Positions 56,796 through 64,000 of a stretch of 64,000 nucleotides of DNA are shown piece after piece. Position 1 is the stretch's first letter. Every line of letters starts with the position of its first letter. Under the pieces are notes generated by a model, which worked only from the letters and a program-made list of their open reading frames with translations, was not told the origin of the DNA and did no database searches. This DNA is from Nocardioides sp. (lineage in GTDB: Bacteria > Actinomycetota > Actinomycetes > Propionibacteriales > Nocardioidaceae). The DNA lies in assembly GCF_030150155.1 (NCBI RefSeq), contig NZ_JASLGR010000044.1, forward strand, positions 1 through 64,000, in the 5' to 3' direction. The position numbers and the translations under genes are program-made.

Positions 56796-58385
56796 TCAGG
56801 GCAGGTACCCCACCCGACTCACCGGCTCCGGTGCCGCGGCCCGGCGTGAGCCCAGCGTCCGCAGACCGTCGAGCAGAGCGGTGCGCAGCTCGCGGGGGTC
56901 GATGATGTCGTCGTACGTCGCGGTGGCGGCGAGCTGCCACGGCCCGGAGGCCTGGGCGGAGACCAACGCGTCCCGGGTAGCGTCGTCGGCCCCCGAGGTC
57001 GCGGCTCCGACGCCCGCCGGGATCCCGCCCAGGGTGACGCCGGGGAACGCCAGCGACAGGCTCTGCCCCCCGAAGGCGTTCTGCCCCATGATCGAGCTGC
57101 CGAACCCGAACGCCTTGCGCAGCGTGACGTGGATCTTCGGCCCGGCGGCACGGTGCTGCGCGGCGAACATCCGGGCACCCGAGCGCAGGATCCCGGCCCG
57201 CTCGGAGGCCGATCCGGCCAGCACCCCCGGGTTGTCGGCGAGCTGGATCAACGGCAGGTGGAAGGCGGCGGCCCGCTCGACGAAGCGGGCGCCCTTCTCG
57301 GCGGCGTCGACGTCGATCGCGCCGCCCCGGACCGCAGGCTGGTTCGCCACGATCGCGACCGGCTCCCCACCCAGGCGCCCCAGGGCGGTGAGCATCGCGG
57401 TGCCGTACGCCGGCGCCAGCTCGTACAGCGAGCCCGCATCGACCAGCTCGGCCAGGACCGCGCGCATGTCGTAGGGCCGTCGTGGGTTGGGCGGGATGAT
57501 CTCCAGCAGCCGGTCGAGCGAGCGAGGCCCGACATCACGAGAGTCGCCGGCCACCGGCGGCCACTGCCAGGCACTCGAGGGCAGGTAGGACAGGTAGCGC
57601 GCCACCGCGGCGACCCCGTCGGCATCGCTGCCGACCACCTGGTGCACCACCCCGGAGGCCTCGGCGTGCACCGCGGCACCGCCCAGCGCCTCCTTGGTGA
57701 CCTGCTCCCCCGTCGCGGCCGTCACCAGCGGTGGTCCGGCGGAGAACAGGCAGCCGGCCGGGTCGACCAGGATCACGTGATCGGCCAGTGGTGCCGCCAG
57801 CGCACTGTGCCCGGCGGCAGGACCGGCTACCAGCACGACCACGGGGACCAGTCCGGCCAGGTCCACCATCGCCTGCAGGTCGTTGGGTGCGGGTCGGTGC
57901 GGGGTGAGGGCGTTGGTGGCGCGATGCCCGGCACCCTCCAGGATCAGCACGACGGGCACCCGCTCCCTCCCGGCGAGGTGAAGGATCCGGGCGCGCTTGG
58001 TCGCTCCGGCGGTGCCGATCGAGCCACCGGCGACGGTGACGTCCTCGGCGCCGACGTAGACCGGGCGGCCCGCGACCAGGCCCTGACCGGCGACGAACCC
58101 GTCGGCGGCGTGCCCCTCGGTGCCGGCCAGGACGCCGAGCTCGACGAAGCTGCCCGGGTCGCACAGCGCCGCGATCCGGCTCCGGGCGTCGAGCCGCCCG
58201 TGCTGGCCGGCCGCCGTCGCCGCAGCGGCCCGACGGGCCACCTTCGCGGCCCCGCCCATCGCGGCACCGGCCTCACGGCGTACGGCGAGGTCGGCGAGCA
58301 GGCCCGTCCAGCCGTCGCGGTTCTCGACGGCCTCGGAGCCGGCTGCGCCGTCGGCAGCGCTGTCGGCAGCGCGCGGAGTGGTCAC
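56796..58385 (-). CDS. Acyl-CoA carboxylase carboxyltransferase (AccD/PccB-like)
   Basis: A 529-residue carboxyltransferase of the crotonase superfamily with both halves. The N-half has LCDPGSFVELG, GFVAGQGLVAGRPVYV and LILEGAGHR. The C-half has ARFVERAAAFHLPLIQLADNPG and KIHVTLRKAFGFGSSIMG. No biotin carboxylase or biotin carrier is in the window, so it must use a subunit from elsewhere or work differently. GTG 58385 overlaps the thioesterase stop by four bases. Substrate unknown; propionyl- or acetyl-CoA would fit degradation products. Confidence 0.85.
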   Translation of the reverse strand: MTTPRAADSAADGAAGSEAVENRDGWTGLLADLAVRREAGAAMGGAAKVARRAAAATAAGQHGRLDARSRIAALCDPGSFVELGVLAGTEGHAADGFVAGQGLVAGRPVYVGAEDVTVAGGSIGTAGATKRARILHLAGRERVPVVLILEGAGHRATNALTPHRPAPNDLQAMVDLAGLVPVVVLVAGPAAGHSALAAPLADHVILVDPAGCLFSAGPPLVTAATGEQVTKEALGGAAVHAEASGVVHQVVGSDADGVAAVARYLSYLPSSAWQWPPVAGDSRDVGPRSLDRLLEIIPPNPRRPYDMRAVLAELVDAGSLYELAPAYGTAMLTALGRLGGEPVAIVANQPAVRGGAIDVDAAEKGARFVERAAAFHLPLIQLADNPGVLAGSASERAGILRSGARMFAAQHRAAGPKIHVTLRKAFGFGSSIMGQNAFGGQSLSLAFPGVTLGGIPAGVGAATSGADDATRDALVSAQASGPWQLAATATYDDIIDPRELRTALLDGLRTLGSRRAAAPEPVSRVGYLP

Positions 58386-59020
58386 GACGGCGAGGCCGCC
58401 ACCTCGGCCGGCGTCGGAAGCGCCTCGATGAAGAGCCCGGTGGCGGTCACGGTGCGCTCGCCGTCGCACTCGATCCAGCCCTCCATCCAGGTCTTGCGAC
58501 CCTCGACCCGGGTGATCCGGGAGCCGAGCCGGAGCGGCACGTCGAGCGGCGTACGACGGCGGTAGGTGACGTCCAGGTTGGCGGTGTAGGCCCGGCGGCC
58601 CTTGGACTGGATCACGATGCCGAGGATGCAGTCCATCAGCCAGGCCGACAGCCCGCCGTGCAGGTGCTCGCGCGGTCCCTCGTGCCGGGCGTCGGCGCAG
58701 AAGTCGGCCTGGGCGCCGTCACCGTCGGCGTCGAAGTGGACCTCCAGCGGGATGCCGAACGGGTTCATCGCCGCCAGCCGGAACGGACGGCCCTCGGCCA
58801 CCGCGGCGCCCGGGGAGTCGAACGGTGCCCGGATCACCCGCGGCCGGGTCGCGGCGGCCAGCCGCCCACGCAGTGCCGCCAGCTCGGCGGTGACGGCGGC
58901 CAGCTCGGCCTCGTCGACGTCGGTGGTGCCTGCGGCCAGGACCATCGCCCGCGCCTCCTCGATCAACCCGGACAGGGTCGGGGCGTCGGCGGGGTCGGCG
59001 GTTTCCAGGACGATCGACAC
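58382..59020 (-). CDS. Hotdog-fold thioesterase, paralogue of 21451-22107
   Basis: A 212-residue protein. It begins with a helical N-terminal region (LSGLIEEARAMVLAAGTTD) and continues into a hotdog domain with GPREHLHGGLSAWLMDCILGIV and ANLDVTYRRRTPLDVPLRLGSRI. It shares NPFGIPLEVHF/NPAGIPLELWW and GWIE(C/Y)DGER with the protein at 21451. GTG 59020 follows GGAGGAACCCCC at good spacing. Coupled to the carboxyltransferase; it probably releases an acid from a CoA ester. Confidence 0.83.
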   Translation of the reverse strand: MSIVLETADPADAPTLSGLIEEARAMVLAAGTTDVDEAELAAVTAELAALRGRLAAATRPRVIRAPFDSPGAAVAEGRPFRLAAMNPFGIPLEVHFDADGDGAQADFCADARHEGPREHLHGGLSAWLMDCILGIVIQSKGRRAYTANLDVTYRRRTPLDVPLRLGSRITRVEGRKTWMEGWIECDGERTVTATGLFIEALPTPAEVAASPS

Positions 59021-59080
59021 GGGGGTTCCTCCACAGGGGTGATGAATGACTACGGCGGACGCTAGGCCCGCAGCGGTACG

Positions 59081-59122
59081 CCGACCCGCGCGCTCCCGCT
59101 GATCGGAAGCGCGCCAGGTCGG
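59081..59122. terminator. Hairpin between SDR and thioesterase genes
   Basis: CCGACC...GCGCGCT (59081-59094) pairs with AGCGCGC..GGTCGG (59108-59122), with a small internal bulge. It follows the SDR stop at 59125 on the minus strand, so the thioesterase-carboxyltransferase pair may be transcribed separately. Confidence 0.6.
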
Positions 59123-59124
59123 GC

Positions 59125-59964
59125 TCAGCCGGGCAGCGCGGGCAGCGGGTCGTAGAGCGGCCCACCGCCGAACATCAGCCGCGGCGAGACCGGCCGTGCC
59201 CCACCGGGCTCGGTGAGGCCGTACTCGGCAGCCAGCTCGGCGGTGATCACCGCGGTGCCGGTCCGCTCGGCCAGGGCCGGGTCGGCCAGCAGCGCGGCCA
59301 GCACCCGACCCTGGAGCTCGGGGGTCTCGGCGTCGTCGACGGGGACCCCGGCGATGTCGCGTACCCCGCTGGCCAGAAGCTGCTCGGTACGGACCAGGCC
59401 GGGCCACAGCGACACCGCGCTCACCCCGAAGGGCTGCAGCTCGGCGGCCATGTCGAAGGTCATCTTGTCCAGGCCGGCCTTGGAGATGCCGTAGAGCACC
59501 GAGTGCAGGTAGGCCCGGGCACCGATGGAGGAGACGTTGACGATCACCCCGGAGCCCTGCCCCACCATCAGTGGTGCGACCGCATGGCTGGCCGACCAGT
59601 GCGCTCGCAGGCCGACCCCGATCAGGGTCTCCCAGTCCGAGCGCGGTCGCTCCCAGAACCGTTCGGGGTGGGCGTGGTTCATCCGCGGTCCGGCCCAGGC
59701 GTTGTTGACCAGCAGGTCGATCCGGCCTGCTGCGTCCCAGACGTCGGCGACCACCCGGTCGATGTCGGCGTCGTCGGTGTGCTCGCAGGCGTGCCCGATC
59801 CCGACCCCACCGGCGGCCTCGATCCGCTCCAGGGTGGTGACCAGCCGGTCGGTGTCGCGGCTGGTGACGTGGATGGTCCAGCCCGACTCCGCCAGGCCGA
59901 CGGCGATGCCCTGGCCGACGCCGCGGGAGGCGCCGGTGACGAGGGCGACCCGGGTGGCGCTCAT
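59125..59964 (-). CDS. SDR-family oxidoreductase (DHRS1-like)
   Basis: A 279-residue SDR with TGASRGVGQGIA, ACEHTDDADIDRVVAD, VNNAWAGPRMNH, IVNVSSIGARAYL, YGISKAGLDKM and a long C-terminal tail. The layout, with a large segment between NNAW and the Ser, resembles DHRS1-type members. Overlaps the NTF2 gene by four bases. Role in the pathway unknown. Confidence 0.83.
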   Translation of the reverse strand: MSATRVALVTGASRGVGQGIAVGLAESGWTIHVTSRDTDRLVTTLERIEAAGGVGIGHACEHTDDADIDRVVADVWDAAGRIDLLVNNAWAGPRMNHAHPERFWERPRSDWETLIGVGLRAHWSASHAVAPLMVGQGSGVIVNVSSIGARAYLHSVLYGISKAGLDKMTFDMAAELQPFGVSAVSLWPGLVRTEQLLASGVRDIAGVPVDDAETPELQGRVLAALLADPALAERTGTAVITAELAAEYGLTEPGGARPVSPRLMFGGGPLYDPLPALPG

Positions 59965-60467
59965 GAGAGCGTCTCGATGATCTGGTGGCCCTCGGGCAGT
60001 GGGGTGACCAGCGTCCAGAGCGTGCGGACCAGGCAGGTCTGGATCCGCCAGCGCCCGTCCTCGACGACGTAGGTGTCGTCGTACTCGATCGCACTCACCC
60101 GCTCGGTGCCCGCACGGCGGTCGACCTGACGGAAGCGCAGGGTCCAGCGTCCGGTCGCCCGGGTGTCGGACTCGACCTCGATGTCGGGGTGCAGGCCGTG
60201 GTGCATGTCGAAGATGACGAGCTCCCCGTCGACCCGCTCCAGGGCGATCTTCGCGAAGACGGCGGCGATGCCGTCGGCGTCCTCGAACCTCCCGATCCGT
60301 GGCCCGTAGTCGACGGTGGCGCCGTGGGCGACGAAGCACTCCCGGAAGGTGTCGGGCTCCTTGAGGTCGCACGCCCGCAGGTAGCGGTGCTTGAGCTGAC
60401 GGATCGCCTCGATCGCCTCCAGTCGGGCGATCCGCTCCTCCAGGCTCGGCTGGGCTGGTGCGCTCAT
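59961..60467 (-). CDS. NTF2/SnoaL-fold protein
   Basis: A 168-residue protein with EERIARLEAIEAIRQLKHRYLRACD, VAHGATVDYGPRIGRFED, HHGLHPDIEVESDTRATGRWTL and GRWRIQTCLVRTLW. It belongs to the SnoaL-like group with an N-terminal helix, like the protein at 12399. ATG 60467 has GGAGAGG eight bases upstream; a GTG at 60500 overlapping the IclR stop would add 11 residues. Confidence 0.8.
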   Translation of the reverse strand: MSAPAQPSLEERIARLEAIEAIRQLKHRYLRACDLKEPDTFRECFVAHGATVDYGPRIGRFEDADGIAAVFAKIALERVDGELVIFDMHHGLHPDIEVESDTRATGRWTLRFRQVDRRAGTERVSAIEYDDTYVVEDGRWRIQTCLVRTLWTLVTPLPEGHQIIETLS

Positions 60468-60496
60468 CGGGTGGGTCCTCTCCAGGGGTACGTCGT

Positions 60497-61333
60497 TCAC
60501 GCCCGGCCCAGGGTGGCCGGGACCAGGTGCAGGGCGGGGCGTGGGTGGGCCCCACGGCAGCTGGTCCGGGTGGACGCGACCGCCTGTGAGACATGCTGGA
60601 CCGCGGCGTGCAGCAGCGGGGCGACCTGCTCCAGCGGCGCCCGCCGGTCACCAGTCAGCGAGAGCGCGGCGACCATCCCGCGCCGGGTGTCCAGGGCCCC
60701 GGCGACGCACGAGATCCGGTCCAGGCACTCGCCTCGCTCGAAGGCCAGGCCGTTGCGGGTGCGGATCCGGTGCAGCTCCAGGTGGAGCTGCTCGCGCACG
60801 CCGATGGTGCGTGCGGTGGGGCGGTCCAGGGCACCGGCGACGCGTTCGTCGACCTCCTCGGCGGGCAGCACGGCCAGCATCGCCTTGCCCAGCGCGGTGG
60901 CATGGGCCGGCATCCGGCCGCCGACCTGGGACGGGATCGTGACCGCCTGCCGGCCGCCGACCTTGTCCAGGTAGCTCACCTCGGCGCCGTCGAGGACCGC
61001 GAGGTGGACGACCATCCCGGTCCGCAGGGCGAGCTCGTGCAGGATCGGCGCCGAGGCGGCCCGGAGGTCGAGCTGGTCGTGGTCGCAGGCGGCCAGGGCC
61101 CGGGTCCGGGAGCCGAGCCGGTAGCCCGGCTCGTCGCGCTCCACCCAGGCCAGCTTGATCAGGTGGTCGAGGATCCGGTGGGCCGTGGACCGGGCCAGGC
61201 CGGTGCGCTCGCAGACGGTCTCCAGCAGGAGGTGGGCCTCAGGACCGTCGAAGGCGTCCAGGATCGAGGTCATCCGGTCGATCATCGACGGCGGCGGTGC
61301 CGCGTCGAGCTGCTCCGGCTTCGTTGCCACCAT
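60497..61333 (-). CDS. IclR-family regulator, candidate master of the 29-61 kb regulon
   Basis: A 278-residue IclR protein. The HTH is LLETVCERTGLARSTAHRIL, and the effector domain has YLDKVGGRQAVTIPSQVGG and ATALGKAMLAVLPAEEVDERV. It resembles the IclR at 8185 along its length. ATG 61333 has GAGGAGG eight bases upstream. The shared operator motif occurs in its own promoter (site E, 60 bp upstream), which makes it the best candidate to bind all five sites. It heads the NTF2-SDR gene set. Confidence 0.9.
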   Translation of the reverse strand: MVATKPEQLDAAPPPSMIDRMTSILDAFDGPEAHLLLETVCERTGLARSTAHRILDHLIKLAWVERDEPGYRLGSRTRALAACDHDQLDLRAASAPILHELALRTGMVVHLAVLDGAEVSYLDKVGGRQAVTIPSQVGGRMPAHATALGKAMLAVLPAEEVDERVAGALDRPTARTIGVREQLHLELHRIRTRNGLAFERGECLDRISCVAGALDTRRGMVAALSLTGDRRAPLEQVAPLLHAAVQHVSQAVASTRTSCRGAHPRPALHLVPATLGRA

Positions 61334-61393
61334 CCGCTGTCCTCCTCGGCCCCGCCACGAGCTCGCCCTCGCGATCGCTATATGCCGAAAGAT

Positions 61394-61414
61394 AACACTC
61401 TTGCTAGGCATAGT
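61394..61414. promoter_or_regulatory. Shared operator, site E
   Basis: On the minus strand ACTATGCC-TAGCA-AGAGTGTT has a strong left arm and a weak right arm (11 of 16). A second CTATATGCC half-site lies at 61378-61386. Both are upstream of the IclR gene starting at 61333. Confidence 0.5.
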
Positions 61415-61445
61415 CGGCGGGTTCCTCCCACCGGCGCGGGGCAGA

Positions 61446-62243
61446 TCAGAGCGGAGCGTCGGCCTTCGCCGCAGCGGTCTGGTCCTGGTCGATCCGCCGC
61501 ATCACCCGGGCGAGCACGAGCGCCTGGACGGCGGTCAACACCGCGGTGACGACGTACAGGATGGCGACGGCCGAACCCCGGTCGGCGACCTCGCTGGCGC
61601 TGCCGAACGGCTCGGCGACGAGCTCGGGCAGCACCGTCGCGAACGACATCACCAGGAACGCCGTCCACCACCAGCCGACGCCGCCCCAGCCGGGACGGCC
61701 GGTCGCACGCAGCACGTCGCGCACGCACTGGTAGGGGAACCAGAGCGAGACCACCGGGACCAGCCAGCCCGCCCAGGTCCAGTTCCGCGACCGGGCATGG
61801 ACGGCTCCAGGCCGCAGCGCCTCGGCATTGCGGCGCACGCCCCACAGCCAGACACAGCAGGCCGCCACGGTGCCGGCCATCACCAGGAGCCGGACGAAGT
61901 TGACCACGTCGAGCAGGGTGAAGGTGGCGTACGGGTCGCCGCCGACCAGGATCTCGGTGCCCAGCCGGCGCAGCGACGAGGGCGCCACGGCCGCACCGAG
62001 GACCTGCATCAGCGCCACCAGCCCCATCCCGGCCAGCGCCAGCAGGCCGGGGACCCGGACGCGGCGGTACTCACGCACCGGGGCCAGGGCGGGCCCGCCG
62101 GGCTGCATCGCCGGCCAGGCACCGTAGGCCGCCGGGGCACCGCCCTCGGGCTGGGCGACGTGGTCGGTCCACTGCCGACCGTCCCAGTAACGCAGGCCTC
62201 CCGGAACAGTGGGGTCGGGATACCAGTTGGCAGGGGCAGTCAC
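61446..62243 (-). CDS. DUF2510/DUF4328 membrane protein
   Basis: A 265-residue protein. The N-terminal DUF2510 motif is WYPDPTVPGGLRYWDGRQWT (residues 7-26). A Gly/Ala/Pro linker follows, then about six membrane spans with the DUF4328 pattern (WLWGVRRNAEALRPGAVHARSRNWTWAGWLVPVVSLWFPYQCVRDV). Function unknown; actinobacterial proteins of this type are often single genes. It does not look related to the flanking catabolic operons. Confidence 0.85.
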   Translation of the reverse strand: MTAPANWYPDPTVPGGLRYWDGRQWTDHVAQPEGGAPAAYGAWPAMQPGGPALAPVREYRRVRVPGLLALAGMGLVALMQVLGAAVAPSSLRRLGTEILVGGDPYATFTLLDVVNFVRLLVMAGTVAACCVWLWGVRRNAEALRPGAVHARSRNWTWAGWLVPVVSLWFPYQCVRDVLRATGRPGWGGVGWWWTAFLVMSFATVLPELVAEPFGSASEVADRGSAVAILYVVTAVLTAVQALVLARVMRRIDQDQTAAAKADAPL

Positions 62244-62260
62244 GTTCGTCCTGTCGTTCA

Positions 62261-62285
62261 GGTGGCCGGCGCCGCGCCGGCCACC
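62261..62285. terminator. Terminator hairpin
   Basis: GGTGGCCGGC (62261-62270) pairs perfectly with GCCGGCCACC (62276-62285) through a five-base loop, downstream of the minus-strand amidohydrolase ending at 62339. Confidence 0.65.
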
Positions 62286-62338
62286 CGAATCCTAGGGGCC
62301 CGAGACCCCCTCAGGAGCGCATCTGGGCCAACCGCTGA

Positions 62339-63187
62339 TCACATCCGGTACGCCGCTGCCGCGTTCTCGCTCCAGAACCGCTCCCGGTCCTCCTCGCTGA
62401 CCCCGGCCAGCATCTCCTCGATGCCCGCCAGCAGGCGCGGGTACTGCATCGCCGAGGTCTCCAGCGGCAGGGTGGAGGCGAACATCAGGCGCTCCCAGCC
62501 GAGGATCTCCGCGGCCGTCTCGAGCCACGGCTGGAGCTTGGGCCAGGTCACCGCGGCCACACGTCCGTCGTGCGGCAGGGTGACCTGCCAGCGGTCGACG
62601 TTGCCGTCGGCGTACGTCGAGAACGCACGGCGCCACTCGTCGGTGACCGCACCTCGCGGCTCGATCACCCAACCGTCGTACCCGACCACCGAGACGATCT
62701 CGGGGTGACGCTCCAGCGCCTTGACCCAGCCGGCGACCTGCTCGGCCAGCGGGGAGATCTCGACGACGAGCTCGCGTTCGGCCAGCCACTCCAGCAGGCC
62801 GTCGACGAACGGCAGGTAGGCCGGCACACCCAGCGGCATCCGGACGCCGCGGAAGGACTCCGAGGCGCCGAGCTCCTCCAGGTCGGCGAGGATCTCGGCT
62901 CCGCCGCGACCCGGGTCGATCCCGGCGATCATCACCAGGTCGAGGTCGTGCAGCTGCGCGATCTCCTCGACCCAGGCCGCCTCCTCGACGCAGGTGGCGC
63001 GGACCTTGGCCTTCGACACGTGGACGAAGGAGTCGACCCGGCCGTCGCGATGGGCGGCGTAGACGCAGTCGGCGCCGGTGCAGCCCACCGCGCCGTCGCG
63101 ATGGCGGTTGAGCATCAGCTCGCGCTCGGTCCGCCAGTCCGCGCCCGTCACATCGACGAGACGCACATGAGTGTCAATGACCCGCAC
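62339..63187 (-). CDS. Amidohydrolase-2 family protein with altered HxH motif
   Basis: A 282-residue TIM-barrel protein. The N-terminal metal motif of the family (DTHxH) reads VIDTHVRLVD: the second His is Arg9. Other family features are FRGVRMPLGVPAYLPFVDGLLEWL, a late LMFASTLPLE in the place of FGSDxP, and a C-terminal RFWSENAAAAYRM. Loss of the His suggests weak or no metal binding. GTG 63187 is preceded by GAGGAGGAA; a longer form to 63247 is possible. Confidence 0.78.
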   Translation of the reverse strand: MRVIDTHVRLVDVTGADWRTERELMLNRHRDGAVGCTGADCVYAAHRDGRVDSFVHVSKAKVRATCVEEAAWVEEIAQLHDLDLVMIAGIDPGRGGAEILADLEELGASESFRGVRMPLGVPAYLPFVDGLLEWLAERELVVEISPLAEQVAGWVKALERHPEIVSVVGYDGWVIEPRGAVTDEWRRAFSTYADGNVDRWQVTLPHDGRVAAVTWPKLQPWLETAAEILGWERLMFASTLPLETSAMQYPRLLAGIEEMLAGVSEEDRERFWSENAAAAYRM

Positions 63188-63277
63188 CGGTTCCTCCTCG
63201 TTCGCCGCAGGTGCCACCTCGGCTCTGCGGTGTCCCACCATGACCACATCAAGAGTGTGACGCGCGCCACATCCTAC

Positions 63278-63310
63278 TGATCGGGCACGCCCGGCAGGCG
63301 TGCCCGATCA
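63278..63310. terminator. Terminator hairpin between the amidohydrolase genes
   Basis: TGATCGGGCACGC (63278-63290) and GCGTGCCCGATCA (63298-63310) form a perfect 13-bp stem with a seven-base loop, 18 bases after the stop of the minus-strand gene at 63329. Confidence 0.8.
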
Positions 63311-63328
63311 GATGTCGTCAGTTCGTGC

Positions 63329-64000
63329 TCAGAACGAGTTCGGGTCGGCGATGACCGACTCGGGCACCGGGTGCCGGTAGAGCTTCGACGCGTTCTCCCA
63401 GGTGACCTTGCGGATGTTCTCCGCGCTCAGCCCACGGACGGACTCCCCGACGACGGCCTGGGTGCGCGGCCACAGCGAGTCCGAGTGCGGGTAGTCCTCC
63501 TCGACCATCACGTGGTCGACGCCGATCCGGTCGAGCAGGGCGAACGTCGACGGATCCTCCACAGCGCAGAAGTAGAAGTTCCGCTGCAGCACCTCGGCCG
63601 GGGTGAGGTCGATGCCGTCCCAGGTGCCGTACATCTCGTGGTACGTCGCCATGTGGTCGAGTCGGTCGAGCAGGGCGGGCACCCAGCCGATGCCGCCCTC
63701 GGACATGCAGATCTTGAGGTCGGGGAATTTCACCGGCAGCTTGGAGTAGAGCCAGTCCACGGTGGCGTGGATGGCGTAGGCGAAGAAGAGCACGCCGACC
63801 ACGTCGGCCGGGGCGTCCTCGGAGGTCGACGGGGAGGTGCCCGAGGAGCCGATGTGCAGGTTGATCACCGTGCCGGTCTCCTCGCACGCGCGCATGATCG
63901 GGTCCCAGTGCCCCGAGTGCATCGACGGGAAGCCCTGCAGGTGCGGCGCCTCGGAGAAGGTGACCGCCTTGAACCCCTTCTCGGCGTTCTTGTAGATCTC
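63329..64000 (-). CDS. Amidohydrolase-2 family protein, N-terminal part missing at window end
   Basis: The C-terminal 223 codons of a TIM-barrel amidohydrolase. The frame is open to the window edge, reading EIYKNAEKGFKAVTFSEAPH before the first internal Met. Visible are a metal-type His in INLHIGSSG, KICMSEGGIGWVPALLDR and VMVEEDYPHSDSLWP, which carries the late acidic metal ligand. It ends KVTWENASKLYRHPVP, the usual ending (ILxxNAxxLY). Such proteins act as decarboxylases or hydratases/lactonases. The start lies beyond 64000. Confidence 0.85.
   Translation of the reverse strand, partial: EIYKNAEKGFKAVTFSEAPHLQGFPSMHSGHWDPIMRACEETGTVINLHIGSSGTSPSTSEDAPADVVGVLFFAYAIHATVDWLYSKLPVKFPDLKICMSEGGIGWVPALLDRLDHMATYHEMYGTWDGIDLTPAEVLQRNFYFCAVEDPSTFALLDRIGVDHVMVEEDYPHSDSLWPRTQAVVGESVRGLSAENIRKVTWENASKLYRHPVPESVIADPNSF

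Overview
The window is about 70% GC, gene-dense, full of 1-, 4- and 8-base start/stop overlaps, and uses GTG and TTG starts freely. That profile, together with the gene content, points to a steroid-degrading actinomycete of the Nocardioides/Pimelobacter/Rhodococcus type. Genus is an inference; no rRNA or tRNA gene is visible. Almost every gene looks catabolic or transport-related, so this is a chromosomal catabolic island. No transposase, integrase, CRISPR array or origin was seen.

Region 1 (1-18.2 kb) is the classical aerobic 9,10-seco steroid ring pathway. One minus-strand operon reads hsaD-kstD-hsaA-hsaC-flavoprotein-3alpha-HSD-like SDR (7354 down to 320). hsaB is divergent from it. An IclR regulator faces kshA, whose operon continues with a small Cys protein, two SDRs, a flavin/F420 monooxygenase-like protein and two NTF2-fold proteins. 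Next come a FadD17-like acyl-CoA ligase, a thiolase, another NTF2 protein, and a divergent MarR/MFS-exporter pair. KshB, HsaE/F/G and KstR are not in the window.

Region 2 (19.8-28.7 kb) is one long minus-strand set: ligase, MFS exporter, SDR, EthD-like protein, SDR, crotonase, thioesterase, ligase. It is bounded by strong hairpins, including a perfect 50-bp palindrome at 19717-19766.

Region 3 (28.8-61.4 kb) looks like a second catabolic system built on Baeyer-Villiger chemistry. It holds an esterase-BVMO-SDR operon, an alcohol dehydrogenase joined to a peptide/nickel-type ABC importer, an aldehyde dehydrogenase-BVMO operon, the matching solute-binding lipoprotein, and a nine-gene beta-oxidation-like operon (two acyl-CoA dehydrogenases, two CaiB-type CoA transferases, two MaoC-fold proteins, a Ltp-type thiolase, a DUF35 protein, an amidohydrolase). 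An IclR-NTF2-SDR-thioesterase-carboxyltransferase set closes it. A shared imperfect palindrome (consensus ACTATTCC-N5-GGAATAGT) sits just upstream of five of these transcription units, including the IclR gene at 61333. I infer one regulon covering import, oxidation, ester cleavage and CoA-dependent breakdown. A secreted sialidase (54313-56718) sits among these genes without obvious connection.

Region 4 (61.4-64 kb) has a DUF2510/DUF4328 membrane protein and two amidohydrolase-2 proteins, the last cut by the window end.

A 22-bp repeat (AGATCCGGGTTCACCACCGG-type) occurs in four arrays. It always lies at or just after stop codons and always has the same polarity relative to the upstream gene. 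One array has become the C-terminal coding sequence of a CoA transferase.
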